Shown here one piece after another: positions 8,912 to 19,899 of a stretch of 64,000 nucleotides of DNA; the stretch's first letter is position 1, and every line of letters begins with the position of its first letter. The notes under the pieces were generated by a model, which saw only the letters and a program-made list of their open reading frames with translations, was not told the origin of the DNA and did no database searches. A program made the position numbers and the translations under genes. This DNA is from Bathymodiolus brooksi (Eukaryota > Mollusca > Bivalvia > Mytilida > Modiolidae): the NCBI GenBank assembly GCA_963680875.1, contig OY804580.1:97245353-97309352 (forward strand). Direction: 5' to 3'.

Positions 8912-9094
8912 CATGGCGAATGCCTTATAAGAAGCAGGATCTGCTTACCCATTGCGAGCACCTTCCTTTTTTGGTGAGGTCCTTTTTGCCTATCTTTTTA
9001 GTTTTCTGTTTTGTTTATGTCTTGTGTGCTCAATGTTGTCGAACTCTCTAGATTGTTAATTCTTGATTGCACCTTCGGTTTTCTCCAACGTTTA
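8912..9094 (+). repeat. family A dispersed element, diverged copy
   Basis: ACATGGCGAATGCC, GCAGGATCTGCTTACCC, GCGAGCACCTTCC and TTTAGTTTTCTG are followed by TTGATTGCACCTTCGG and TTTTCTCCAACG. The last boxes stand in for ATTATCCCTTTGG and TATCTTCAAAC of the reference copy. It is a diverged subfamily shared with 10665-10885 and 11266-11480. Confidence 0.5.
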
Positions 9095-9400
9095 GTCATG
9101 AGTTTACGGACGCACTCAATATACAATAATTCATGAGTTAATACGACAGTACCATACGATAAATTACCCTTAGTACTTTATGGTCAAGCTGACTTCCATG
9201 ACAGAACAGACATGATGCTGGAGGTAACACCAGACGCAAATACTCTTTCAACATTTGTGATCTCAACTTAACCTTTAGTCAGTGTAGCACTGGTAAATTA
9301 TTTCAGAGTACAGTATTAGAAGTTGCTGTGCATGAATTGTTATTTCATCCAAGGGTTCTATGAACACCTCACCATTTATATATACGAATTCATTTCAGAC
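9095..9400. other. unassigned non-coding stretch
   Basis: No open frame of note and no recognisable repeat. Confidence 0.6.
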
Positions 9401-9540
9401 CATTCGTTTTCCAAAATCCATTAGAAAAATCGTAGAAAGATGCAAAATCGACACCCCTTACACAGAGTTGTATGACCGCTCACTTTCCTGGCTTAGTACA
9501 GACACTTCGATAAAAAGTGGCGGGTTTAATTAGTTTTATT
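9401..9540 (-). repeat. family A dispersed element, downstream part, inverted
   Basis: The plus strand shows CCAAAATCCATTAGAAAAAT, CGTAGAAAGATGC, TGACCGCTCACTTTCCTGG, CTTAGTACAGACACTTCG and AAAAGTGGCGGGTTTAATTAG. The reverse complement matches 8350-8450 and 11833-12006. Confidence 0.6.
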
Positions 9541-10664
9541 GGTTCAAAATTGTTACAAGCAAACAAGATCAGTTCAAGCAAGAAAATATCAATGAATTTT
9601 AATGTATATATTGTAGGTTCCATGTCCTTTATTCTCGTCATACTTTTTAATAAAAGAATATATTTTTTCTACTTGTATGGGTGGTGATGAACTAAAAATC
9701 TATTTTTGTTCATGTTCATCTATATCATTTTAAGTCATTAGAATATCTTCCAATTTTAATGGTATAAAATTAATAGAGACAGTAGTCGAACGACATTAAG
9801 AAAATAATACAGGTGGACATCAAAGTAAATCGTAAATACCTTTTTGCACTTAGATCAAAGTGCAAAGCTTCACCAGATAGACAGACTATGAAGTCCAAGC
9901 AACATTATTTTTTTGAAACGTCGAAATCAAAGTGCATCTTAATTCAACATTTTTTTTAGGTTTGTTTCAATAATAAAGTAGTTACAAAATTCACGGCGCG
10001 AATTTTGATGACTTTTGTTGTTTTAATTGCTTTTGTCTCCAAACATTTTTTTTAATTAATTTTTTTTCCCGTAATTTGAAAAAAATACATACATGTGCTT
10101 TGATATATGACATAATATAATGACACATCTCCTATCCAATTCATTAATTTTATAGCTACTTAACAATTGGTATAATTCAATGTTATGATTATTATGTGCT
10201 CTTGTGAAATAGCGCCATGTTCACGAAACACTCTTTAAGAAACAACGGCGACATTAATGGGCGGAAATAATTCGAAGAACTTGAACGGAAATGTGTATTG
10301 AAATGGAGGATATAATAATAAGAAATATTACGTTTGATGAGTTGATTGCTCATCAACATATATCACTTATCTTATTTCTAGTTTATTTTTACTGACAGAA
10401 TTTCGTCATTTTTAATGTCGTTAGGGAAGAACAATCTTCACAATGTATTTTTCAGAGGTTAATTTATTTTTCAGAGGTTAAATGACAGTAGTAATTTGAA
10501 ATTTTACGTTACAACATATTATCGTGATGATATTATACATTATATTTAGTTATATTGACACTATTTTTATGGTATTTTTGTCAAATATAGGGAACTATTT
10601 TTATCAACACAATTATTTTTCTTCCCAAAGCATAGGAGGGCTTATGTCTTATTTCCGTTATTTA
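9541..10664. other. AT-rich non-coding stretch
   Basis: No gene is supported. A short direct duplication TATTTTTCAGAGGTTAA occurs twice near 10445-10482. I recognise nothing else. Confidence 0.6.
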
Positions 10665-10885
10665 TGTTTGTTTACGTAGAGTGGTGTCCAACACATATTG
10701 TGTTGTGTTGTTGTTGTTTGTCTCCGTCTTGTGTATTCTATGTTGACATTTTCTCTTTGTCCATTATTGATTACCCCTTCGGTATTCTCTAACGTTTATA
10801 TAAGTAACCTCTTTCTATGATATTTCTATTGGGGTTTACAACTGTTTCGACAGTGTTGTATTTTTTGTTTTTCATTTTATTCATT
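10665..10885 (+). repeat. family A dispersed element, diverged copy
   Basis: The boxes are TTACGTAGAGTGGTGTCC, TTGTCTCCGTCTTGTG, TTGTCCATTATTGATTACCCC, shortened to TCCATTATTGATTACCCC, then TTCGGTATTCTCTAACG, CTCTTTCTATGATATTTC and ACTGTTTCGACAGTG. The core TGATTACCCCTTCGGTAT stands in for the satellite-forming region and is single copy here. Confidence 0.55.
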
Positions 10886-11265
10886 TTACTATTTAAAAGC
10901 TGAATGTCCAAATATTATGAATTGTTTGACCATTGACCTTTAATGAACAATTGCAATCGAGGTTCCCGTTTCATAGAACCTCTGACTAAGTCTTTGTCTG
11001 CCTTTGAAGCGATTTTAACAAATCACCTAGTTGAAAAAAGACAGACAAAAGGGGGGATTAGAACGAATGGCGTGTACTCAGGAGAAGGAACTTGACCATT
11101 TAATATTAAATTTGTTCATTGATTGTTCCAGAAATCCGAGCTGTTTCTCTTTGTTCGTTTTGTATTGTATTTATATTATTGAGGTCTTTCTCTATGACTT
11201 GCCTGTTTTTCAAGGGTGATGTTCGTTTGATATTTCATTTGCCTTTTACTATAGATGAAACTAAA
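10886..11265. other. unassigned non-coding stretch
   Basis: A 62-codon frame at 11031-11219 has no recognisable similarity. I see nothing else. Confidence 0.55.
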
Positions 11266-11480
11266 TAAACGTTAGAGAATACCGAAGTGGCAATACAAAA
11301 AATGGCAACCAGGGAAACTGGTAACATAGGGTACACAAGACACAGGACCAAAAAAAACCCCAACAAAAACACAACACAATATGCGTTGGACACAACTATG
11401 CGCAAACAAATACAAATAACGTAAATAACACAGAACTGAAGGTAAAGACGAACCGAACAAGCAACTAAAATAACAAGGGG
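11266..11480 (-). repeat. family A dispersed element, diverged copy, inverted
   Basis: The plus strand starts AAACGTTAGAGAATACCG, AAGTGGCAATAC, with GGTACACAAGACACAGG and GTTGGACACAACTATGCG further on. The reverse complement follows the order of 10665-10800. Confidence 0.5.
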
Positions 11481-11832
11481 TGCCTCACAATTAGCATTTA
11501 ATAAAGAACTACCAAATTACGAAAAACTGTTTTCCGATTTATTTGACATCATATATTAAGTATTTTCATCGTACTAAAATTAAAAAATTACATTCTTTGT
11601 AAACAATAAAAATACAATCGGATTGAAGCAATGTATATAAATAAATAAACAAACAAATACTTAAAAATAAAATAATAATACAAAAAATGTATACGAGTTG
11701 TGTATTAGATATGCAAAAAATAGAAAATACAAATATATATCTAAAGCTGTTACAAGTCTCTCTACTCCAATTCTAATGACGGTTTAATGAAAAAAAAATA
11801 CATATCTTTTAGGTGTTGATGAATTCTGCATA
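11481..11832. other. AT-rich non-coding stretch
   Basis: Runs of AAATA and TAATA simple sequence; nothing recognisable. Confidence 0.6.
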
Positions 11833-12006
11833 AAATGAAAATCAAAAACAAAAACAAGACACTTTCGGAACAGTTCAAAAGTCCAATCGAAAACTTGTAG
11901 AAACAGAGACAGATTCGATACCACTAACACACATATACATGGACGTTCACTTTCCTGGCTTGATACATTCACTTCAATAAATGTGGCGGGGTTAAACTAG
12001 CTTTAT
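11833..12006 (-). repeat. family A dispersed element, downstream part, inverted
   Basis: The plus strand reads TTTCGGAACAGTTC, GATTCGATACCACTAACAC, GGACGTTCACTTTCCTGG and AATGTGGCGGGGTTAAAC. The reverse complement matches 8350-8495 and 7940-8080. An open frame on the minus strand across it is a by-product. Confidence 0.6.
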
Positions 12007-12054
12007 GGACCTAAGCCGAATTAAAGTACAATAATTAGTTCATATTTATATAAT

Positions 12055-12200
12055 AATGTGGTCTTGTCCAGGTAATATGCCAAAATATTACCCAGGTCTG
12101 AGAGACATATTATCCGACCGAAAGGGGGGGGGGGTAATATGGTAATATGTCTCTCAGACCTGGGTAATATTTTGGCATATTACCTGGACAAGACCACATT
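12055..12200. repeat. perfect palindrome, 58-bp arms, G11 in the loop
   Basis: The left arm 12055-12112 and right arm 12143-12200 are exact reverse complements over 58 bp; they carry TTGTCCAGGTAATATGCC and CCCAGGTCTGAGAGACAT. The 30-bp loop has 11 G (12124-12134). No clear target duplication flanks it. It could be a foldback or MITE-like element, or a recent inverted duplication by template switching. Confidence 0.9.
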
Positions 12201-12227
12201 ACTATCATTATTATACTGAGTGTCTAA

Positions 12228-12255
12228 TTGTCCAGGTAATATGCCAAAATATTAC
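12228..12255 (+). repeat. third partial copy of the palindrome arm
   Basis: These 28 bp, with TTGTCCAGGTAATATGCC at the start, are identical to 12064-12091, 164 bp downstream and in direct orientation. The copy stops at ATATTAC. Confidence 0.85.
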
Positions 12256-12390
12256 AGTACCAAATATCACTACAGAAACTTACACGAAGTATAATAATAC
12301 TTATCAAATATGCGACGCATGAGTTTTTCATTTTCCATGTTCCATATCTTTAAAATATATTATAATGTCTTTAAATTAAACAAAACTTGC

Positions 12391-13376
12391 AACGTTATAT
12401 TCATAGCAGTCTTTGACTGTAGTTTCAAACATATAGTTTAATAATTAATTGTATTAAGAGTTCTTAAGCTTCCCTTTATAAAATGTGAAATCTTTTAACG
12501 TAGCAGTCTTTGACTGTAGTTTCAAATATATAGAATAATAATTAATTATATTAAGAGTTCTTAAGCTTCCCTTTATAAAATGTGAAATCTTTTAACGTAG
12601 CAGTCTTTGACTGTACATGTAGTTTCAAATATATAGTTTAATAATTAATTATACTAAGAGTTCTTAAGCTTCCCTTTATAAAATGTGAAATCTTTTAACG
12701 TAGCAGTCTTTGACTGTAGTTTCAAATATATAGAATAATAATTAATTATATTAAGAGTTCTTAAGCTTCCCTTTATAAAATGTGAAATCTTTTAACATAG
12801 CAATCTTGGCTGTAGTTTCAAATATATAGTTTAATAATTAATTATATTAAGAGTTCTTAAGCGTACCTTTATAAAATGTGTAATCTTTTAACGTAGCAAG
12901 CTTGACTAGTTTCAAATATATAGTTTAATAATTAATTGTATTAAGAGTTCTTAAGGTTCCCTTTATAAAATGTGAAATCTTTTAACGTAGCAATCTTGAC
13001 TGTAGTTTCAAATATATAGTTTAATAATTAATTATATTAAGAGTTCTTAAGCTTACCTTTATAAAATGTGAAATCTTTTAGCGTAGCAGTCTTGGCTGTG
13101 GTTTCAAATATATAGTTTAATAATTAATTGTATTAAGTGTTCTTAAGCTTCCCTTTATAAAATGTCAAATCTTTTAACGTAGCAATCTTGCATGGCTGTA
13201 GTTTCAAATATGTAGTTTAATAATTAATTTTATCTTAAGAATCTGTTAAGCTTCTCTTTATAAAATGTCAAATCTTTTAACGTTATATTCATAGCAGTCT
13301 TGGCTGTAGTTTCAAATATATAGTTTAATAATTAATTGTATCTTAAGAGTCTGTTAAGCTTCTCTTTATAAAACTA
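12391..13376. repeat. ~97-bp satellite-like array, 10 copies
   Basis: Units start AACGTAGCAGTC at about 12391, 12497, 12594, 12697, 12794, 12890, 12984, 13080, 13176 and 13279. Each carries TAGTTTCAAATATATAG, TAATAATTAATTATATTAAG, GAGTTCTTAAGC and TTTATAAAATGTGAAATC. The first and tenth units share an insertion (TTATATTCAT) absent from those between. Units 2 and 4 share a TATAGAATAATAATT variant, suggesting a two-unit higher-order step. It contains no open frame of note. Confidence 0.9.
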
Positions 13377-14722
13377 TGAAAAGCTATTTCTAAATCTGTC
13401 ACCCAAATCTCCCTGACTCAATTATATTACAATTGCCAGTTCATTTAGTCATCATTGCATATTTTAAATGAATGTCGACCGTTCATTTGATAAGAATTGA
13501 TGAACCGGAGAACATATTGCTACGGAATGAGTAAACAAACGTATTCTTTTCAATGTTTGTTAAACTTTTTCATATCCTGGGATCCTACTGTGATGAATAG
13601 ACTATGTCATGGCAATTCAACTACGCGATCGTCCACAAACTCTTTGAAAAATAACAAAAGGCCTCCTCCCCTTGTCACTCCCTAATCCAAAAGTGATTTG
13701 CCATAGTATTGAAATATGTTATCCGTGAACGTATGACTTCAACACTTTATCGAGTATTAACACTGACACGTTTTATTTCCCATCACGCATTGCGCTCATC
13801 AACAAGAGATCGGCAACCAACCTTTTACCGGTCCAGTGATACTGCTCTAAGCTCTTGCATTGTATGTAATATGCGGAATGAGATATTAATTGAGTCGGAG
13901 CCACCGCAAAATACTACATTTTCCGTTCTCAATCAAGTGAAAGTGTAAGAAAAAATTACTTTTGTATACGATAAGTTGTCTTGTATACCCATTACGACTT
14001 ATTGTTGAACGAATGGAAGTGCATTCGGTACACATCGTGAATACACGCCTCCGTAATCATGTTGACCATTTAGTTCCCACAATATTTATGTTATTATATA
14101 TACACAATATTTATGTTATTATATATACACTGATATATTACCACAATATAAGTGCTTTGTGGTTATTTTCTGTCTGCATTCAAAATGTGTTCAGGTACGA
14201 AGAGTGGCGGAAGTTGTATTTGTTTAGAACGGGATTGTTGAAGTTCAGTGTTCATGACATTCCCAATAGTGGTTACCTCTTTGAAGTTGGTGTGCATGAC
14301 TTTTACAAATGGTTCGCGCCATTTGGAATTAGTACATACGACATAAAAATAGAACGCATTATTTTAAACTGGTGCCCACATGTTTGATACAGTCTAGAGT
14401 ACTCGTGTCAAAAGCCTGTGCATCAACAATAAACCAGTGTACACCATTTATAAACTTGGAAGTGCCATTTTATAATATTTTTTATTCTGTATTTGTCTAC
14501 ATGTAAATAAATTTTCATACACCGCATTTAGATATACTTGGACAATCTTTCTGAAAAGTTAGGGGGTTAAAGAAAATAACAAAGTTACAGTACTATATCT
14601 TGGAGAAAATATTTATATAAAACTAGAACTTTGCTAAAATGTTTTAACCAAATGCACATTATATAATATACAGATATCAATAATGTATTTTCTAATTGCC
14701 ATCATATAGTGATGCAGAACAG
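13377..14722. other. non-tandem stretch with unassigned open frames
   Basis: Three plus-strand frames follow each other: 13497-13685, 13709-13948 and 13962-14387 (141 codons). They are less AT-rich than their surroundings. The C-terminal half of the last one has two similar stretches, FSVHDIP and VGVHDFYKW. AATAAA-like signals follow at 14428 and 14506. No known domain is recognisable and the frames change between them, so this could be an eroded coding remnant or a terminal exon, but chance is not excluded. A 25-bp direct duplication lies at 14079-14128. Confidence 0.3.
14079..14128. repeat. 25-bp tandem duplication
   Basis: Two identical 25-bp copies with ACAATATTTATGTTATTAT and ATATAC. 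Confidence 0.9.
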
Positions 14723-15030
14723 ATCACCGAGATGTGAACACTGTATCACCGAGATGTGAACACTGTATCACCGAGATGTGAACACTGTATTACCGAGATG
14801 TGAACACTGTATCACCGAGATGTGAACACTGTATCACCGAGATGTGAACACTGTATTACAGAGATGTGAACACTGTATCACCGAGATGTGAACACTGTAT
14901 CACCGAGATGTGAACACTGTATCACCGAGATGTGAACACTGTATCACCGAGATGTGAGCACTGTATCACCGAGATGTGAACACTGTATCACCGAGATGTG
15001 AACACTGTATCACCGAGATGTGAACACTGT
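14723..15030. repeat. 22-bp minisatellite, 14 copies
   Basis: Exactly 14 units of 22 bp: ATCACCGAGATGTGAACACT plus GT. Variants are ATTACCGAG, ATTACAGAG and GTGAGCACTG. The array abuts a family B repeat on its right. Confidence 0.95.
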
Positions 15031-15047
15031 CTCACATTAGATATCTA

Positions 15048-15560
15048 CGTTTTTTTTAGTTCACCTGGGTTGATACCTTTGCTGATGGACTATTAGTCCC
15101 CGGGATAAATATTCATCATGGTTTATAAGATATATTTATATTTGATATTTACTGCTATTACAACTAAAGTTCTCTACCCTCAGACATTGATGTAGAGTAT
15201 CTCCTTCAAACATAGGTAACTTAAGGTGGTACCATATACTTCAGGAAAAATTTGATCTGCTCGTTTAATTTTCTTATTTTTTTGGCAGTGTGTTTGAATA
15301 TATCCACTGTAATAAATATCAAAATTTTAGCAAATTCCAACCAACAGACTCAGAGCTATAAATTCACTAGCCACATAGCAGCTTTTCTCTCTGTGGTTTT
15401 GATCACCAAGATGCTTGAAATCTGCATACAAATATCATGTGATCAAAACGTTCAACTGATTTTAAAGAGTTATCTCCCTGTAGTGTATGGTACCCCCTTA
15501 AGCTGATTTTGGCTTTACTGTTTAGACCCTTTTGTTAACTTGCTCTTAAAGGCTTTCACA
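15048..15560 (+). repeat. family B dispersed repeat, interrupted by a MITE
   Basis: The boxes TTTTTTTTAGTTCACCTGG, TTTGCTGATGGACTATTAG, TCCCCGGGATAAATATTC, ACCCTCAGACATTG and CATAGGTAAC are followed, after the MITE, by GCTGATTTTGGCTTTACTG and TTTAGACCCTTTTG. The box GGACTATTAGTCCCC is, from memory, typical of an abundant mytilid repeat. The part across the insertion matches 6094-6150. Confidence 0.65.
15225..15497. mobile_element. TTAA-flanked MITE, 273 bp
   Basis: TTAA at 15221-15224 and 15498-15501 flanks the element. The ends are inverted: left GGTGGTACCATATACTTCAGG (core GTGGTACCATATACT) and right, read in reverse, GGGGGTACCATACACTACAG. A TTAA target duplication is the hallmark of piggyBac-type insertion; the ends do not clearly match known piggyBac ends, so superfamily is uncertain. 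It lies inside the family B repeat. The 84-codon frame across it (15252-15506) is not a gene. Confidence 0.75.
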
Positions 15561-15691
15561 TTATCATGGTATCACAATGCACCAATTATCTCATGATAAT
15601 TGAATTCAATTTATCTTGCTGTTTGAAACTATTTCAAAATTGATATATAATTCGGTTCATTATTTTCCATAATTTTGCTAAGAAAAGTTTG
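15502..15691. other. junction region before the giant array
   Basis: It holds the end of the family B repeat and about 120 bp of AT-rich sequence, then AGAAAAGTTTG (15681-15691). This is the reverse complement of the CAAACTTTTCT flank of family A, directly against the first satellite unit. Confidence 0.7.
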
Positions 15692-16870
15692 AAGATACCA
15701 AAGGGTAATAAGAAGCCGTAAATCTAAGATACCAAAGGGGTAATAAGAAGCCGTAAATCTAAGATACCAAAGGGGTAATAAGAAGCCGTATATCTAAGAA
15801 TACCAAAGGGGTAATAAGAAACCGTAAATCTAAGATACCAAAGGGGTAATAAGAAGACGTAAATCTAAGATACCAAAGGGGTAATAAGAAGCCGTAAATC
15901 TAAAATACCAAAGTGGTAATCAGAAGCCGTAAATCTAAGATACCAAAGTGGTAATAAGAAGCCGTAAATCTAAGATACCAAAGGGGTAATAAGAAGCCGT
16001 AATTCTTAGATACCAAAGGGGTAATAAGAAGACGTAAATCTAAGATACCAAAGGGGTAATAAGAAACCGTAAATCTAAGATACCAAAGGGGTAACCAGAA
16101 GCCGTAAATCTAAGATACCAAAGGGGTAATAAGAAGCCGTAAATCTAAGATACCAAAGTAGTAATAAGAAACCGTAAATCTAAGATACCAAAGTGGTAAT
16201 AAGAAGACGTAAATCTAAGATACAAAAGGGGTAATAAGAAACCGTAAATCTAAGATACCAAAGGGGTAACCAGAAGCCGTAAATCTAAGATACCAAACGG
16301 GTAATAAGAAGCGTAAATCTAAGATACCAAAAGGGTAACCAGAAGCCGTATATCTAAGATACCAAAGGGGTAATAAGAAGACGTCAATCTAAGATACCAA
16401 AGGGGTAATAAGAAACCGTAAATCTAAGATACCAAAGGGGTAATAAGAAGCCGTAAATCTAAGATACCAAAGGGGTAATAAGAAGCCGTAAATCTAAGAT
16501 GCCAAAGTGGTAATAAGAAGCCGTAAATCTAAGATACCAAAGTGGTAATAAGAAGACGTAAATCTAAGATACCAAGGGGGTAATAAGAAACCGTAAATCT
16601 AAGATACTAAAGGGGTAACCAGAAGCCATAAATCTAAGATACCAAAGGGGTAATAAGAAGACGTAAATCTAAGATAGCAAAGGGGTAATAAGAAGCCGTA
16701 AATCTAAAATACCAAAAGGGTAACCAGAAGCCGTAAATCTAAGATACCAAAGGGGTAATAAGAAGCCGTAAATCTAAGATACCAAAGGGGTAATAAGAAA
16801 CCGTAAATCTAAGATACCAAAGGGGTAACCAGAAGCCGTAAATCTAAGATACCAAAGGGGTAATAAGAAG

Positions 16871-19250
16871 CCGTAAATCAAAGATACCAAAGGGGTAATA
16901 AGAAGCCGTAAATGTAAGATACCAAAGGGGTAATAAGAAGCCGTAAATCTAAGATACCAAAGGGGTAGCCAGAAGCCGTAAACCTAAGATACCAAAGGGG
17001 TAATAAGAAGACGTAAATCTAAGATACCAAAGGGGTAATAAGAAGACGTAAATCTAAGATACCAAAGGGGTAACCAGAAGCCGTAAATCTAAGATACCAA
17101 AGGGGTAATAAGAAGCCGTAAATCTAAGATACCAAAGTGGTAATAAGAAGCCGTAAATATAAGAAAACAAAGGGGTAATAAGAAACCGTAAATCTAAGAT
17201 ATCAAAGGGGTAACCAGGAGCCGTAAATCAAAGATACCAAAGGGGTAATAAGAAGCCGTAAATCTAAGATACCAAAGGGGTAATAAGAAGCCGTAAATCT
17301 AAGATACCAAAGGGGTAGCCAGAAGCCGTAAATCAAAGATACCAAAGGGGTAATAAGAAGCCGTAAATCTAAGATACCAAAGGGGTAATAAGAAACCGTA
17401 ATTCTAAGATACCAAAGGGGTATCCAGAAGCCGTAAATCTAAGATACCAAATGGGTAATAAGAAGCCGTAAATCTAAGATACCAAAGGGGTAATAAGAAA
17501 CCGTAAATCTAAGATACCAAAGTGGTAATAAGAAGACGTAAATCTAAGATACCAAAGGGGTAATAAGAAGACGTATATCTAAGATACCAAAGTGGTAATA
17601 AGAAGACGTAAATCTAAGATACCAAAGGGGTAATAAGAAGCCTTAAATCTAAGATACCAAAGGGGTAACCAGAAGCCGTAAATCTAAGATACCAAAGGGG
17701 TAATAAGAAGCCGTAAATCTAAGATACCAAAGGGGTAATAAGAAATCGTAAAACTAAGATACCAAAGTGGTAATAAGAAACCATAAATCTAAGATACTAA
17801 AGGGGTAACCAGAAGCCTTAAATCAAAGATACCAAAGGGGTAATGAGAAGCCGTAAATCTAAGATACCAAAGAGGTAATGAGAAACCGTAATTCTAAGTT
17901 ACCAAAGGGGTAACCAGAAGCCGTAAATCTAAGATACCAAAGGGGTAATAAGAAGCCGTAAATCTAAGAAAACAAAGGGGTAATTAGAAACCGTAAATCT
18001 AAGATACCAAAGGGGTAACCAGAAGCCGTAAATCTAAGATACCAAAGGGGTAATAAGAAGCCGTAAATCAAAGATACCAAAGGGGTAATAAGAAGCCGTA
18101 AATCTAAGATACCAAAGGGGTAATAAGAAGCCGTAAATCTAAGATACCAAAGGGGTAGCCAGAAGCCGTAAACCTAAGATACCAAAGGGGTAATAAGAAG
18201 ACGTAAATCTAAGATACCAAAGGGGTAATAAGAAGACGTAAATCTAAGATACCAAAGGGGTAACCAGAAGCCGTAAATCTAAGATACCAAAGGGGTAATA
18301 AGAAGCCGTAAATCTAAGATACCAAAGTGGTAATAAGAAGCCGTAAATATAAGAAAACAAAGGGGTAATAAGAAACCGTAAATCTAAGATATCAAAGGGG
18401 TAACCAGGAGCCGTAAATCAAAGATACCAAAGGGGTAATAAGAAGCCGTAAATCTAAGATACCAAAGGGGTAATAAGAAGCCGTAAATCTAAGATACCAA
18501 AGGGGTAGCCAGAAGCCGTAAATCAAAGATACCAAAGGGGTAATAAGAAGCCGTAAATCTAAGATACCAAAGGGGTAATAAGAAACCGTAATTCTAAAAT
18601 ACCAAAGGGGTATCCAGAAGCCGTAAATCTAAGATACCAAAGGGGTAATAAGAAGCCGTAAATCTAAGATACCAAAGGGGTAATAAGAAACCGTAAATCT
18701 AAGATACCAAAGTGGTAATAAGAAGACGTAAATCTAAGATACCAAAGGGGTAATAAGAAGACATATATCTAAGATACCAAAGTGGTAATAAGAAGACGTA
18801 AATCTAAGATACCAAAGGGGTAATAAGAAGCCTTAAATCTAAGATACCAAAGGGGTAACCAGAAGCCGTAAATCTAAGATACCAAAGGGGTAATAAGAAG
18901 CCGTAAATCTAAGATACCAAAGGGGTAATAAGAAATCGTAAAACTAAGATACCAAAGTGGTAATAAGAAACCATAAATCTAAGATACTAAAGGGGTAACC
19001 AGAAGCCTTAAATCAAAGATACCAAAGGGGTAATGAGAAGCCGTAAATCTAAGATACCAAAGAGGTAATGAGAAACCGTAATTCTAAGTTACCAAAGGGG
19101 TAACCAGAAGCCGTAAATCTAAGATACCAAAGGGGTAATAAGAAGCCGTAAATCTAAGAAAACAAAGGGGTAATTAGAAACCGTAAATCTAAGATATCAA
19201 AGGGGTAACCAGAAGCTGTAAATCAAAGATACTAAAGGGGTAATAAGAAG
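16871..19250. repeat. 1190-bp higher-order repeat, 2 copies
   Basis: 16871-18060 and 18061-19250 are nearly identical, an offset of 1190 bp or 34 units. Marker variants (TAGCCAG with AAACCTAAG, the AAGAAAACAAAG unit, GGAGCCGTAAATCAAAG) recur at the same spacing. The match fades after about 18003/19193. Confidence 0.85.
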
Positions 19251-19899
19251 CCGTAAATCTACGATACCAAAGGGGTAATAAGAAACCGTAATTCTAAGAT
19301 ACCAAAGGGGTAGCCAGAAGCCGTAAATCAAAGATACCAAAGGGGTAATAAGAAGCCGTAAATCTAAGATACCAAAGTGGTAATAAGAAGACGTAAATCT
19401 AAGATACCAAAGGGGTAATAAGAAGCCGTATATCTAAGATACCAAAGGGGTAATAAGAAGCCGTAAATCTAAGATACCAAAGGGGTAGCCAGAAGCCGTA
19501 AATCTAAGATACCAAAGGGGTAATAAGAAGCGTAAATATAAGATACCAAAGGGGTAATAAGAAACCGTAAAACTAAGATACCAAAGTGGTAATAAGAAAC
19601 CGTAAATCTAAGATACCAAAGGGGTAACAAGAAGCCTTAAATCAGATACCAAAGGGGTAATGAGAAGCCGTAAATCTAAGATACCAAAGAAGTAATGAGA
19701 AACCGTAATTCTAAGATACCAAAGAGATAACCAGAATCCGTAAATCTAAGATACCAAAGGGGTAATAAGAAACCGTAAATCTAATATACCAAAGGGGTAA
19801 CAAGAAGACGTAAAACTAAGATACCAAAGTGGTAATACGTAAACGTAAATCTAAGATACCAAAGGGGTAATAAGAAACCGTAAATCTAAGATACCAAAG

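Noticed and set aside
15252..15506. 84-codon frame as a gene
   Set aside because: It lies almost entirely inside the TTAA-flanked MITE and ends in its terminal repeat.
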